From contig JAKSRR010000003.1 in assembly GCA_024403455.1 (NCBI GenBank), positions 81,599 through 145,598 of the forward strand: 64,000 bases of DNA, given 5' to 3'. The translations under genes were made by a program, and so were the position numbers. This document shows positions 8,129 to 14,975 of this stretch, piece by piece. Position 1 is the first letter of the stretch. Each line of letters starts with the position of its first letter. The notes under the pieces were generated by a model. The model searched no databases. It was not told the DNA's origin and saw nothing but the letters and a program-made list of their open reading frames with translations. This stretch comes from Lachnospiraceae bacterium (GTDB taxonomy: Bacteria; Bacillota; Clostridia; Lachnospirales; Lachnospiraceae).

Positions 8129-8392
8129 TTACATTGGAGCAATCTTCTCAAAATGTTCACCTACAACTGCCAGATTCCACGCTGCATAAGCTTCTTCTTC
8201 ATGGAACGCTAGCCATCCCGTCACCATTTTTAATTGTTTATGTGGTAATGATCCTGCCAACAATTCACCATCTATACCAACTACAGCTTCATACTCACCA
8301 TAATATACATGCACATGAGGCTTATTATGTTGCTTAGTATCTTTGAATAACATGTATATTATCATTCCACCAAAACGACTCAACTCTGGCAT
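8129..8392 (-). CDS. DUF4160 family protein
   Basis: 87 residues. MPELSRFGGMIIYMLFKD then HNKPHVHVYYGEYEAVVGID is the DUF4160 signature (P-x-I-x-x-F-x-G-x-x-I, H-x-P-P-H-x-H-x-x-Y), ending in a helix WLAFHEEEAYAAWNLAV. The His cluster (HNKPHVHV) could bind metal. GGAGGT precedes the ATG. It is the first gene of a three-gene operon with DUF2442 and a 62-residue protein. Confidence 0.88.
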   Translation of the reverse strand: MPELSRFGGMIIYMLFKDTKQHNKPHVHVYYGEYEAVVGIDGELLAGSLPHKQLKMVTGWLAFHEEEAYAAWNLAVVGEHFEKIAPM

Positions 8393-8422
8393 AAACTACC
8401 TCCAATCAAATCCTTTTTGCTA

Positions 8423-8452
8423 ATTATAACAAACTAGTTTATTAGATACCAA
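8423..8452 (-). promoter_or_regulatory. Promoter of the DUF4160 operon
   Basis: TTGGTA and TATAAT with 18 bases between, ending about 30 bases before the DUF4160 start. The spacer contains the 10-base palindrome AAACTAGTTT, a possible operator half of this operon. Confidence 0.6.
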
Positions 8453-8524
8453 TTATAAAACTATCCAACTATGCTTTGATTATACTCTTTATTCCAAAGG
8501 CGAATTCGATAAATTCATTATAAG

Positions 8525-8558
8525 CAAAAAAGACCGCACTCCGAAGCCCCAGTCTCAG
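8525..8558 (-). terminator. Intrinsic terminator after the 179-residue gene
   Basis: On the minus strand GCACT...AGTGC and GACT...GGTC can pair around GGGGCTTCGG, followed by six T residues. It lies directly after the tRNA remnant and the stop of the 179-residue gene. Confidence 0.55.
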
Positions 8559-8590
8559 TGCCGCTAACTGGAATCGAACCTGCATGGTCT
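8559..8590 (-). pseudogene. tRNA 3'-end remnant (Leu-like)
   Basis: The minus strand reads GACCATGCAGGTTCGATTCC followed by AGTTAGCGGCA: a T-arm and the 3' side of an acceptor stem, with no 5' half. It matches 20 of 21 bases of the same part of the intact tRNA-Leu 0.7 kb away, but the acceptor side differs (TAGCGGC against TATCCGC) and the T-stem has an A-A mismatch. It therefore descends from a different tRNA-Leu-like gene, or marks an old integration site. Confidence 0.65.
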
Positions 8591-8591
8591 A

Positions 8592-9131
8592 TCAGCTTTT
8601 CTCTACCTCTTCACCACGCATTTTCTTATTTTTTCTAATAATTTCCTCTTCCGAATAAAATGAAATTTTGTTTTTTGTCAAAGCATTATAAAGATACTTT
8701 ATAAGCTCATCCACATCTTTCTCCTGGTCTTCAAAAAAACTCCTTCCCAGAAGTTCTGGATATACAAAATGGAGCGGCCCCCTTTCCTTGTTCTCATTCT
8801 TAACGGACACGCACAAAAAGCCTCGTTCACAATCAAACACAATTGTATATCTCCTAGGCTTATACACATAAGTAAAAACAAACGTACACTCTGGACCTGG
8901 CCCATATAAATTCTGCAATTCTATCTTGTCTCCAAAATAGGCATTCATTAGTCTGTAAACACGATTCATTCCCTTATGTGATATGCTTTCTCCATTATAG
9001 GCAAATGATTCATTACGTTCTACCGTATTTTCAGAACGTGGCTTTAGGCTTTTGGAAGGACTCTTCAACACAATAAATCTCCCTACAAGCATAGCTATGA
9101 TTATCAACGCACTTACTATTAAATAATACAT
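8592..9131 (-). CDS. Single-span membrane protein, unrecognised
   Basis: 179 residues from an ATG behind GGAGAAG. One N-terminal membrane segment (MYYLIVSALIIIAMLVGRFI) is followed by a soluble domain with alternating beta-type segments (ECTFVFTYVYKPRRYTIVFD) and a charged helical C-terminus. The open frame continues upstream through the tRNA-Leu gene, giving the well-known false N-terminus MAELADAPDLGSGGRPCRFD; this part is rejected. No family recognised. The gene lies between an intact tRNA-Leu and a tRNA remnant, so it may be acquired. Confidence 0.7.
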   Translation of the reverse strand: MYYLIVSALIIIAMLVGRFIVLKSPSKSLKPRSENTVERNESFAYNGESISHKGMNRVYRLMNAYFGDKIELQNLYGPGPECTFVFTYVYKPRRYTIVFDCERGFLCVSVKNENKERGPLHFVYPELLGRSFFEDQEKDVDELIKYLYNALTKNKISFYSEEEIIRKNKKMRGEEVEKS

Positions 9132-9203
9132 AAAATATCTTCTCCAACAATTCTTAGCCAAATTATTAGCCACTTTTTGAAAATCAAGGAAAAATTTGAG
9201 TAT

Positions 9204-9239
9204 AAAAAAATGCTGAGCATCCAAGAAACTCAGCATTTT
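9204..9239 (-). terminator. Terminator of tRNA-Leu
   Basis: AAAATGCTGAG and CTCAGCATTTT form a perfect 11-base stem with an 11-base loop, followed on the minus strand by T residues. It lies 11 bases after the tRNA 3' end. Confidence 0.85.
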
Positions 9240-9249
9240 CAATGTTTCG

Positions 9250-9329
9250 TGCGGATAACAGGAATCGAACCTGCACGGTCTCCCACCAGAACCTAAATCT
9301 GGCGCGTCTGCCAGTTCCGCCATATCCGC
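9250..9329 (-). tRNA. tRNA-Leu, anticodon TAG
   Basis: The minus strand starts GCGGATATGGCGGAACTGGC and ends CCTGTTATCCGCA. Acceptor GCGGATA pairs with TATCCGC; the anticodon stem CCAGA/TCTGG encloses TTTAGGT, giving anticodon TAG. The T-arm is GCAGG-TTCGATT-CCTGT. The variable region is about 11 bases, short for a class II tRNA. CCA is not encoded. The D-arm GCG/CGC contains the GG pair. Followed by a strong terminator, so it is transcribed alone. Confidence 0.95.
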
Positions 9330-9393
9330 TTAACCTTTGAAATAGTAACAAAGAGCTGGGAAAATGTCAAGATTTCGAGACAGCACTCTCTTA

Positions 9394-9822
9394 TTATTCT
9401 GCCTTCTGCTCTTCCTCTCCTGCCAGCTGATAAGTATCACTTTCTGCTGTAGTAATAAGATCTAAGGTTCTGGTTTCCAAATCATCCATCTCCTTTTTCA
9501 TGCGGGGATAGGTCTTCACATCCTTATAAATAAAGTAAATTGCAAACAGCATAAGGAAAATGGCCAGTCCTGTGGAAAAAGGTACGGAGATTCCCAGCGC
9601 AGGTAATGCCTTAAACACAGTCGCTGCTGTACCAATCAGGGATACGATGGTTCTTAGATATGCCAAATGCGTCTGTTCCACAGAAAGACGACTATTCTTA
9701 AAGGCAAGTTCTGTTCGAACCTTACTTAGCTCTGTTCTTTCCCTAGCAAGAACATCCTGATTTCTCGCCAGTGCTTCTTTTAATTTCATCTTTTCAGGTA
9801 TGGTTTTATTCGACTGACTCAT
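9394..9822 (-). CDS. DUF202 family small membrane protein
   Basis: 142 residues. A charged coiled-coil start of ~50 residues leads to LSVEQTHLAYLRTIVSLIGT and then a second hydrophobic helix (TGLAIFLMLFAIYFIYKD), the two-helix pattern of DUF202/YidH-like membrane proteins (the A-x-x-R-T-xx-S/A motif). Function of the family is not settled. A short cytoplasmic acidic tail follows. ATG start 8 bases from a GGAGG site. Confidence 0.8.
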   Translation of the reverse strand: MSQSNKTIPEKMKLKEALARNQDVLARERTELSKVRTELAFKNSRLSVEQTHLAYLRTIVSLIGTAATVFKALPALGISVPFSTGLAIFLMLFAIYFIYKDVKTYPRMKKEMDDLETRTLDLITTAESDTYQLAGEEEQKAE

Positions 9823-9879
9823 AAGAATACCTCCTTACCCACGTAACCCTTATTCATATATAGACGCTGTTTTACTACT

Positions 9880-10854
9880 TTATCCCGGTATGTTAGAGCA
9901 CAGCATCAACTGATCCCCTGGAAGGATGATTTCTCCCGCTTTTACTTCTAGGAGTTCTCCGCCACGCACAATGGCCTGCACATATAATCCCGTCGGGAGA
10001 TCCAAATTCTCTAATGCAACATTGCCATACTGTTCTTCTGTTGCCGTAACCTTTACAAAATTGCGACTGCTATTCTGACGATTCCTTGCTTCCACTTCAG
10101 AGTAACGGCTAACGAATCCCGCACTGATAATACCAGTAGGGATAGCCACCATGCCAACACCTAGGAAGGAAATAAGTATCGCTGCAATCCTGCCGCCAAT
10201 GGTAATGGGGTAAATATCACCATACCCCACCGTTAGTAGGGCAGATACCGACCACCAGATTCCTGCAAATGCATTATCAAATGCTTCTGGCTGTGCTTCA
10301 TGCTCTAATCCATACATACAGAGAGAGGCCGCCAGCATAAGAATCAGAATCATCACCATGGAAGATATGATTTGGCTTCTCTTGGACTTTAAAACATCAG
10401 TGATAACATTAAATGCGTCATAAGTAGAATTCAGCTTAAACAAACGCATAATTCTTACAACACGAAGAATACGAAGCACCACGATTCCCTGGGATAATTC
10501 ATAGGGAAGGAAGAACGTCAGAATCGTCAATAAATCAATAATTCCATAAAAGGAAAAAACAAACTTAAAAACAGATCGAAACCAACTCTTCTCCTTCGGA
10601 TAAAGGAGGTTTGCTGTCCAAATTCTAAGAAGATACTCTACGCCAAAGATTGCTACTATAACTGCATCAACCTGAAATAGCAGATGGTAGTAAGGACGAA
10701 CCTCTTCAAAAGTCTGGGCGATAGTAATCCCCACGCTGATGAAAACCATCACCGAAATCATGATATCAAATAAAATACTGGGCACGTCACCATCCTGCCC
10801 AATCTGAATAATCCTAAATATTCTTTCTTTGATACTCTTCTTCTCTTTATTCAT
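9880..10854 (-). CDS. Voltage-gated potassium channel
   Basis: 324 residues with six membrane segments. S4 carries regularly spaced Arg (LRILRVVRIMRLFKL, about residues 124-140), the voltage-sensor pattern. The pore loop has the K+ selectivity filter SALLTVGYGDIYP near residue 210. After S6 (ILISFLGVGMVAIPTGIISAG) there is a ~75-residue cytoplasmic domain ending GELLEVKAGEIILPGDQLML, like the TrkA-C fold that gates K+ transport proteins. It would act as a tetramer in the membrane, selective for K+. No operon partner is evident. Confidence 0.92.
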   Translation of the reverse strand: MNKEKKSIKERIFRIIQIGQDGDVPSILFDIMISVMVFISVGITIAQTFEEVRPYYHLLFQVDAVIVAIFGVEYLLRIWTANLLYPKEKSWFRSVFKFVFSFYGIIDLLTILTFFLPYELSQGIVVLRILRVVRIMRLFKLNSTYDAFNVITDVLKSKRSQIISSMVMILILMLAASLCMYGLEHEAQPEAFDNAFAGIWWSVSALLTVGYGDIYPITIGGRIAAILISFLGVGMVAIPTGIISAGFVSRYSEVEARNRQNSSRNFVKVTATEEQYGNVALENLDLPTGLYVQAIVRGGELLEVKAGEIILPGDQLMLCSNIPG

Positions 10855-10945
10855 GGTCTACTACTGTAAAAATATTCTTTCCCTGAACGCCTGCCTCTCA
10901 AAGCAGCAAAGTCCGAATGAATCATTATCATCATTTTATCATAGA

Positions 10946-11782
10946 TTATGCAATTCTTTTTATCTTTCCCAAAATCCAGAAAACAAGGAATGCTAAAAAG
11001 TCCATAGCAACAATCGTTGCCCCCACCGGCGTAGACAATAGCATGGATAACAGCATTCCAAGGATTGTGCAAACCACACCAGTGACTGCACTACAGATAA
11101 TGACAGATTTAAACCGCACACATACGCGCATCGCTGAAAGCGCTGGGAATATAATTAATGCCGAAATCAACAACGAACCAATTAGATTCATCCCCATAAC
11201 AATAATGATTGCTGTGATGACGGCAAGCAGCAGCTTATATGCCCCCACCCGAAGGCCCGTGGCTCCAGCGAATCCTTCATCGAAAGTAATGGCAAAAATT
11301 CGATTATAAAACAGTACAAAAATAAGAATCACAATGAAACTCAAAATAGCGGTGAACACAACATCCTTTCGTGTCAGCGTCAAAATGGAGCTGGATCCAA
11401 AGAGTGTACTACACACATCTCCTGCAACATTCGCAGAGCTTTTCGATTTACTCATAACAAGGTAGCCTAACGCCAGTGCCCCCACAGACAACATCGCAAT
11501 AACCGCGTCTCCGCCTACCTTAGAATTTGTTCCTGTACGTAGCAGTAGCACCGCCGCTAAAATGGTTACCGGAAGAATAAAAAACATATTGTTGGTCAGT
11601 TTCATTACGGAAGCAATGGCCATAGCACCAAACGCCACATGAGAAAGACCGTCTCCAATAAAAGAGAATCTCTTCAACACAAGAGATACCCCTAATAAAG
11701 AGGCACATAATGCAATGAGAACGCCTACAATCAGCGCAAACCATACAAAGGGATACTGCAGATATGTAAATAATCTATCCAA
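10946..11782 (-). CDS. znuB: Metal ABC transporter permease (ZnuB/AdcB family)
   Basis: 278 residues from a TTG start that has AAGGAGG nine bases upstream; it overlaps the ATPase stop by eight bases. The frame is open 19 codons further upstream but that part lies inside the ATPase gene and has no site. About eight hydrophobic segments are seen, with LVLKRFSFIGDGLSHVAFGA near residue 40 and TPVGATIVAMDFLAFLV near the end, typical of the ABC-3 family that imports Zn2+ or Mn2+. It is the last gene of the regulator-lipoprotein-ATPase-permease set. Confidence 0.9.
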   Translation of the reverse strand: MDRLFTYLQYPFVWFALIVGVLIALCASLLGVSLVLKRFSFIGDGLSHVAFGAMAIASVMKLTNNMFFILPVTILAAVLLLRTGTNSKVGGDAVIAMLSVGALALGYLVMSKSKSSANVAGDVCSTLFGSSSILTLTRKDVVFTAILSFIVILIFVLFYNRIFAITFDEGFAGATGLRVGAYKLLLAVITAIIIVMGMNLIGSLLISALIIFPALSAMRVCVRFKSVIICSAVTGVVCTILGMLLSMLLSTPVGATIVAMDFLAFLVFWILGKIKRIA

Positions 11783-12494
11783 TGCTGTTTCCCTCCTTTT
11801 CCTTATAAGCCTCCACCGTTCCAAAGAACGAATCTTCACGACTCACCTTTAATACGTGGGTTGCATGCTGCAGCGCGGCTTCCTGGTCGTGAGAGACCAT
11901 AATAATAGCCAGACCACTTACTTTATTCAGTTTGTGAAGCATATCATAAAGTTCTGCCGTTGTCTTTGCATCCAGTCCCGCTGTGGGTTCATCTAAGAGA
12001 AGTAATTTCTCAGAGGCACACAATGCTCTCGCCAGAAGCACTCTCTGCTGCTGCCCGCCGGAAAGATTACGAAAACTCTTATCTTTTAGATCTGCAATGG
12101 CCATACGTTCCAGATTCTTCATAGCCCGTTCTTTTTCCGCTTTTCCAAAGAAGAGACGTTTGCCTAGTCTGGAAAGGCATCCTGAAAGCACAATCTCCCA
12201 TACCGATGCTGGAAAATCTTTCTGCACTTGGGTCTTTTGAGGCAGATATCCGATTTCATAATGCTTCATATCCCCATAATGCATTTCCCCTGCAATAGGC
12301 TTTACCTGATGCACCAGAGTCTTCATAAGAGTACTCTTTCCCGCACCATTTTCTCCTAAGACAACCACGTAGTCACCTGCATTAATAGTAAAGGAAATTC
12401 CTTCTGCCACAGGCTGTCCATCATACCCAAGCGTCAAATTTTTGCAAGTAATACAGTTTTTTGAAATTGTTTTTCGCGTAATCGCTTTCGACAT
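11775..12494 (-). CDS. znuC: Metal ABC transporter ATP-binding protein
   Basis: 239 residues. Walker A is GENGAGKST, the Q-loop is in YLPQKTQVQKDFP, the signature is LSGGQQQRVLLARAL, Walker B LLLLDEPTAGLD and the switch His follows in MVSHDQEAALQHATH. This is the ZnuC/AdcC/MntB-type ATPase that powers metal import. Start ATG with AGGAAAAG upstream, ten bases after the lipoprotein stop. Zn2+ is favoured over Mn2+ because of the adjoining Fur/Zur-like regulator, but that is inference. Confidence 0.92.
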   Translation of the reverse strand: MSKAITRKTISKNCITCKNLTLGYDGQPVAEGISFTINAGDYVVVLGENGAGKSTLMKTLVHQVKPIAGEMHYGDMKHYEIGYLPQKTQVQKDFPASVWEIVLSGCLSRLGKRLFFGKAEKERAMKNLERMAIADLKDKSFRNLSGGQQQRVLLARALCASEKLLLLDEPTAGLDAKTTAELYDMLHKLNKVSGLAIIMVSHDQEAALQHATHVLKVSREDSFFGTVEAYKEKEGNSIG

Positions 12495-12503
12495 CGTCTT
12501 TTC

Positions 12504-13463
12504 CTACCTATAGAGTGCTTGTTTTAACACTGCTAAATTATTCTTCATAATAGAAAGATAAGTTTCCCCATCCTTCGTAGAAATCGTCTGCATCGCATTT
12601 AGTACCAGAAGTTCCCCATTTCTATCTGCAGCTTCCAACACACTTCTTGCAATGGTTTCCTTACTGCCTTCCGTCACAAAAATCTCATCCAGTTCTAGTT
12701 CATTCACTTTGTCTGCTAGAAAGATGACGGTTTCAAAACTGGCATCTGTTTCACTGGAACATCCCGGGAAAGCCGCATAATAGGTTAGCCCCATCTCTTC
12801 TGCCAAATATCGAAAAGGGAATCTGTCAGCCACCAGTATGGTATGCAGATCCGCATTCTCTGCCACATTCGCATAGTCAGATGCTAACATTCTTAATTCT
12901 GCAGCATAATTAGCATAATTATCTTCCAGCCTAGCTTCATCCTCTGGAAACAGCGTAAGAAGCGTATTCTCTATTTCTGCGCAGATTCTAGTCGCTCCCG
13001 AAAGACTTAACCAAACATGCTCATCTAATTCTTCTTCCTCTGACTCTTCTTCCTCCTCGGCTTCCATTCCTTCCACAATCTCTTCTTCCAACAATAGATC
13101 ACTGACTACGTCCATCATTTTAATGACAGCGGGACCATCTGTTTCAGGCATGGCATCAATCACCCATGGATCTAGGGATCCGCCAACCGCTATCACAAGA
13201 TCACTCTCTTGAATTTTCACCACATCATCTACCGTAGGCTGATAGAAATGTAAATCCTGTCCTCCCCCTAGCCAGTAAATCTCCAACTTTCCATTCGACG
13301 GGATGCCATCTGTCAATGTACATACCCAGTCATAGGCTGGAAAGGACGTACATATGATAGTGACTTTGTCATCTGCATTTTGCACACCACAACTGCAACA
13401 TACCCCAAGGCAAAGCAGGGTACTAAGGCAAAGCATGTATATTTTTTGAACTTTGTTTTTCAT
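12504..13463 (-). CDS. znuA: Metal-binding lipoprotein of the ABC importer
   Basis: About 319 residues from the ATG behind AGGAAAG; an upstream in-frame ATG lies against the regulator stop. A lipoprotein signal peptide (LCLSTLLCLGVCCSC) is followed by the two-lobe metal-binding fold: GGGQDLHFYQPTVDDV holds the first candidate His ligand, LDEHVWLS the second, and a late acidic ligand region is IFVTEGSKETIA. The loop before DEHVWLS, His-rich in most ZnuA proteins, is here almost purely acidic (EAEEEEESEEEELDEH). The third position, usually His in ZnuA, reads AFPGCSSETDASF, so the site may differ from canonical Zn2+ binders. Confidence 0.9.
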   Translation of the reverse strand: MKNKVQKIYMLCLSTLLCLGVCCSCGVQNADDKVTIICTSFPAYDWVCTLTDGIPSNGKLEIYWLGGGQDLHFYQPTVDDVVKIQESDLVIAVGGSLDPWVIDAMPETDGPAVIKMMDVVSDLLLEEEIVEGMEAEEEEESEEEELDEHVWLSLSGATRICAEIENTLLTLFPEDEARLEDNYANYAAELRMLASDYANVAENADLHTILVADRFPFRYLAEEMGLTYYAAFPGCSSETDASFETVIFLADKVNELELDEIFVTEGSKETIARSVLEAADRNGELLVLNAMQTISTKDGETYLSIMKNNLAVLKQALYR

Positions 13464-13490
13464 GCGATACACTTTCCTCATGAACACCCT

Positions 13491-13928
13491 TTATTCGTTT
13501 GCCTTTATAGATTTCGTCTGACATTTATCACAAAGGCCATTCAGCATAGAACCAGAACAATCTAATTTAAACCCATGATGTTCCTCCAAATGCTCCGCTA
13601 TTTCCTTCATAAAATGACATTCCATATGATAGATTTTCCCACACTTATTACACTGCATATGAATATGATCCTTGCAGCTAGATTCACCACCATACTGGTA
13701 TCTGGCGCTTCCTTCTTCAGGATTCTTGTATTTCATAAGAATCCCTTCGTCTGCCAGTTTATCCAGATTCCGATAAACCGTTGTGAGATTCATAGTCTCC
13801 TGCTTTTCTTCCAGATAGTTATACAAATCTCTGGCAGTAAAGGAACGTCCTGTCTGCATTTTTAAATAGGTCTCTATGCTTTGTTTGCTTCTGGTTTTAT
13901 ACTTACGATCCATATCATTCCCCATCAT
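13491..13928 (-). CDS. Fur-family regulator, probably Zur-like
   Basis: 145 residues, or 140 if translation starts at the in-frame ATG five codons later. The winged helix reads DLYNYLEEKQETMNLTTVYR then NLDKLADEGIL, the Fur DNA-recognition region. CNKCGKIYHMEC and LCDKC supply the two Cys pairs of the structural zinc site; HIHMQC and HLEEHHGF hold the sensing His/Glu residues. It heads the metal-import operon and lies beside an array of TTTGCAAA sites, so self- and operon regulation is likely. Zinc is the best guess for the metal. Confidence 0.88.
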   Translation of the reverse strand: MMGNDMDRKYKTRSKQSIETYLKMQTGRSFTARDLYNYLEEKQETMNLTTVYRNLDKLADEGILMKYKNPEEGSARYQYGGESSCKDHIHMQCNKCGKIYHMECHFMKEIAEHLEEHHGFKLDCSGSMLNGLCDKCQTKSIKANE

Positions 13929-13937
13929 GAAACTCTA

Positions 13938-14025
13938 TATGCAAATTTGCAAATCATTCACATTTGCAAATCTTTTACATTTGCAAACCATTTGCAATTT
14001 TAATCTATTTTGCTTTCTTTTTCAA
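13938..14025 (-). promoter_or_regulatory. Promoter with iterated Fur/Zur-type operators
   Basis: On the minus strand TTGAAA and TAAAAT are 17 bases apart (14020-14025 and 13997-14002). From the -10 into the leader the sequence ATTTGCAAA(T/C) recurs: starts at 13945, 13962, 13979 and 13990, the first three exactly 17 bases apart, with a further partial copy at 13938. Pairs make palindromes such as TTGCAAA-CCA-TTTGCAA. This is a dense array for one regulator dimer series, most simply the Fur-family protein it precedes. Confidence 0.75.
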
Positions 14026-14058
14026 GTGTTTTAGCTCCTTATCGGTACCCCCGCTTCA

Positions 14059-14087
14059 TTGACGTTTTCCCCATAAAATGGTACATT
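14059..14087 (+). promoter_or_regulatory. Promoter of the TerB-like gene
   Basis: TTGACG and TACATT with 17 bases between. It predicts a transcript start near 14094 and a leader of about 165 bases, which contains the repeated hairpin units described next. Confidence 0.65.
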
Positions 14088-14117
14088 ATCAGTGTTATAG
14101 TCATTAATTTTATTTAT

Positions 14118-14258
14118 AACTACGGAGAAAAAACATTTATTCATGCCAATGAATAAATTACCCTCGCCATAAGAGGCTCGGGTTTTCTTCGAAAACTACG
14201 GAGGAGAATCCTCCCCTCGCCGTGAGGGGCTCGGGTTTTCTTCGAAAACTACGGAGGA
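14118..14258 (+). repeat. Tandem structured leader units ending in ACTACGGAG
   Basis: Two near-identical 45-base units (14161-14205 and 14214-14258, period 53) each contain a CCCTC-GAGGG type hairpin (imperfect in the first), the hairpin GTTTTC-TTC-GAAAAC and end in ACTACGGAGGA. A third, divergent ACTACGGAG stands at 14119-14127, followed by the perfect hairpin ATTTATTCAT-GCCA-ATGAATAAAT. GGAGGA of the first full unit can pair with TCCTCC just after it, while that of the second is the ribosome binding site of the gene. The layout suggests translational control by the leader RNA. Confidence 0.65.
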
Positions 14259-14261
14259 TAT

Positions 14262-14894
14262 ATGACAGCAAAATTATCACTTACTAAAGAAGAAATTTTT
14301 GAAGAAGCAGAGATTTGTTTTAATAACTGCAAACTCCTTGTTGAGTGTCTCGCAGATGCAGCAGCAAAGATGGATCCGGAGTTCAGCAAAGAAAATGCTA
14401 TGGTTCAGTTCGAACTCATGGTTCAGTCCTTACTGTTCTCTCAGGCATTAGCTGACGGTGTTTTCTCTGAAGAAGAAAAAGAGTTCATCAAAAAATTATC
14501 TAAGGACAACAATCTCTTCGACTACATCATTCCTGAAGAAGGAAAGAGCATGACCATGGACGAAGCATTTGCTTTAGACATCGAGAAGCAGAAGGAAATT
14601 GCAGAAGCCATCAATACTGCATTAAATAACTTCGCTGATGATTTTATCATGCCTCTTGCCATGTTAGATGCAGCCGTTGCTACCAACGTTCTCTTCGACT
14701 TATCTACCGACTTAAGTAACTTAAGCGTACTTTTAGGTGCTATCGATGGTGAAATTACTGAGGATGAGTTGGAAGCTTTCACCAACTATTGCGATGAATT
14801 AATCATTGGAAAATGGAAAGACATTAAAAATATCGCAGAAGATATTATGGAAGAAGCTACTGAAACAGCTGACAAGGCAGCTGATGAAGAATAG
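14262..14894 (+). CDS. TerB-like acidic helical protein
   Basis: 210 residues, very acidic and helical. Two internally similar halves carry the TerB-type step: ALADGVFSEEEKEFIKKL near residue 65 and LLGAIDGEITEDELEAF near residue 162, each with an acidic loop that could bind a metal ion. TerB-like domains are found in tellurite/stress proteins and in many uncharacterised contexts. No signal peptide. GGAGG lies four bases from the ATG. It stands alone, divergent from the metal-import operon and ended by a strong terminator. The exact role is unknown. Confidence 0.72.
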   Translation: MTAKLSLTKEEIFEEAEICFNNCKLLVECLADAAAKMDPEFSKENAMVQFELMVQSLLFSQALADGVFSEEEKEFIKKLSKDNNLFDYIIPEEGKSMTMDEAFALDIEKQKEIAEAINTALNNFADDFIMPLAMLDAAVATNVLFDLSTDLSNLSVLLGAIDGEITEDELEAFTNYCDELIIGKWKDIKNIAEDIMEEATETADKAADEE

Positions 14895-14911
14895 TTCATA
14901 CTGATAACCAA

Positions 14912-14945
14912 AAAGGACAGAGCCATAAGCTCTGTCCTTTTTTTG
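14912..14945. terminator. Bidirectional terminator
   Basis: AAAGGACAGAGC and GCTCTGTCCTTT form a perfect 12-base stem with a CATAA loop, with T runs on the plus side and AAAA on the other, serving the TerB-like gene and the convergent ABC exporter operon. Confidence 0.92.
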
Positions 14946-14975
14946 TAGCCCTATCACTTGATTGTGTATACAAAC

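Noticed and set aside
9132-9323. N-terminal extension of the 179-residue gene through tRNA-Leu
   Set aside because: The extension translates the tRNA itself; a well-placed ribosome site exists at the later ATG.
10851-11309. Extra frames around the permease end
   Set aside because: They are shadow frames of the permease gene without ribosome sites.
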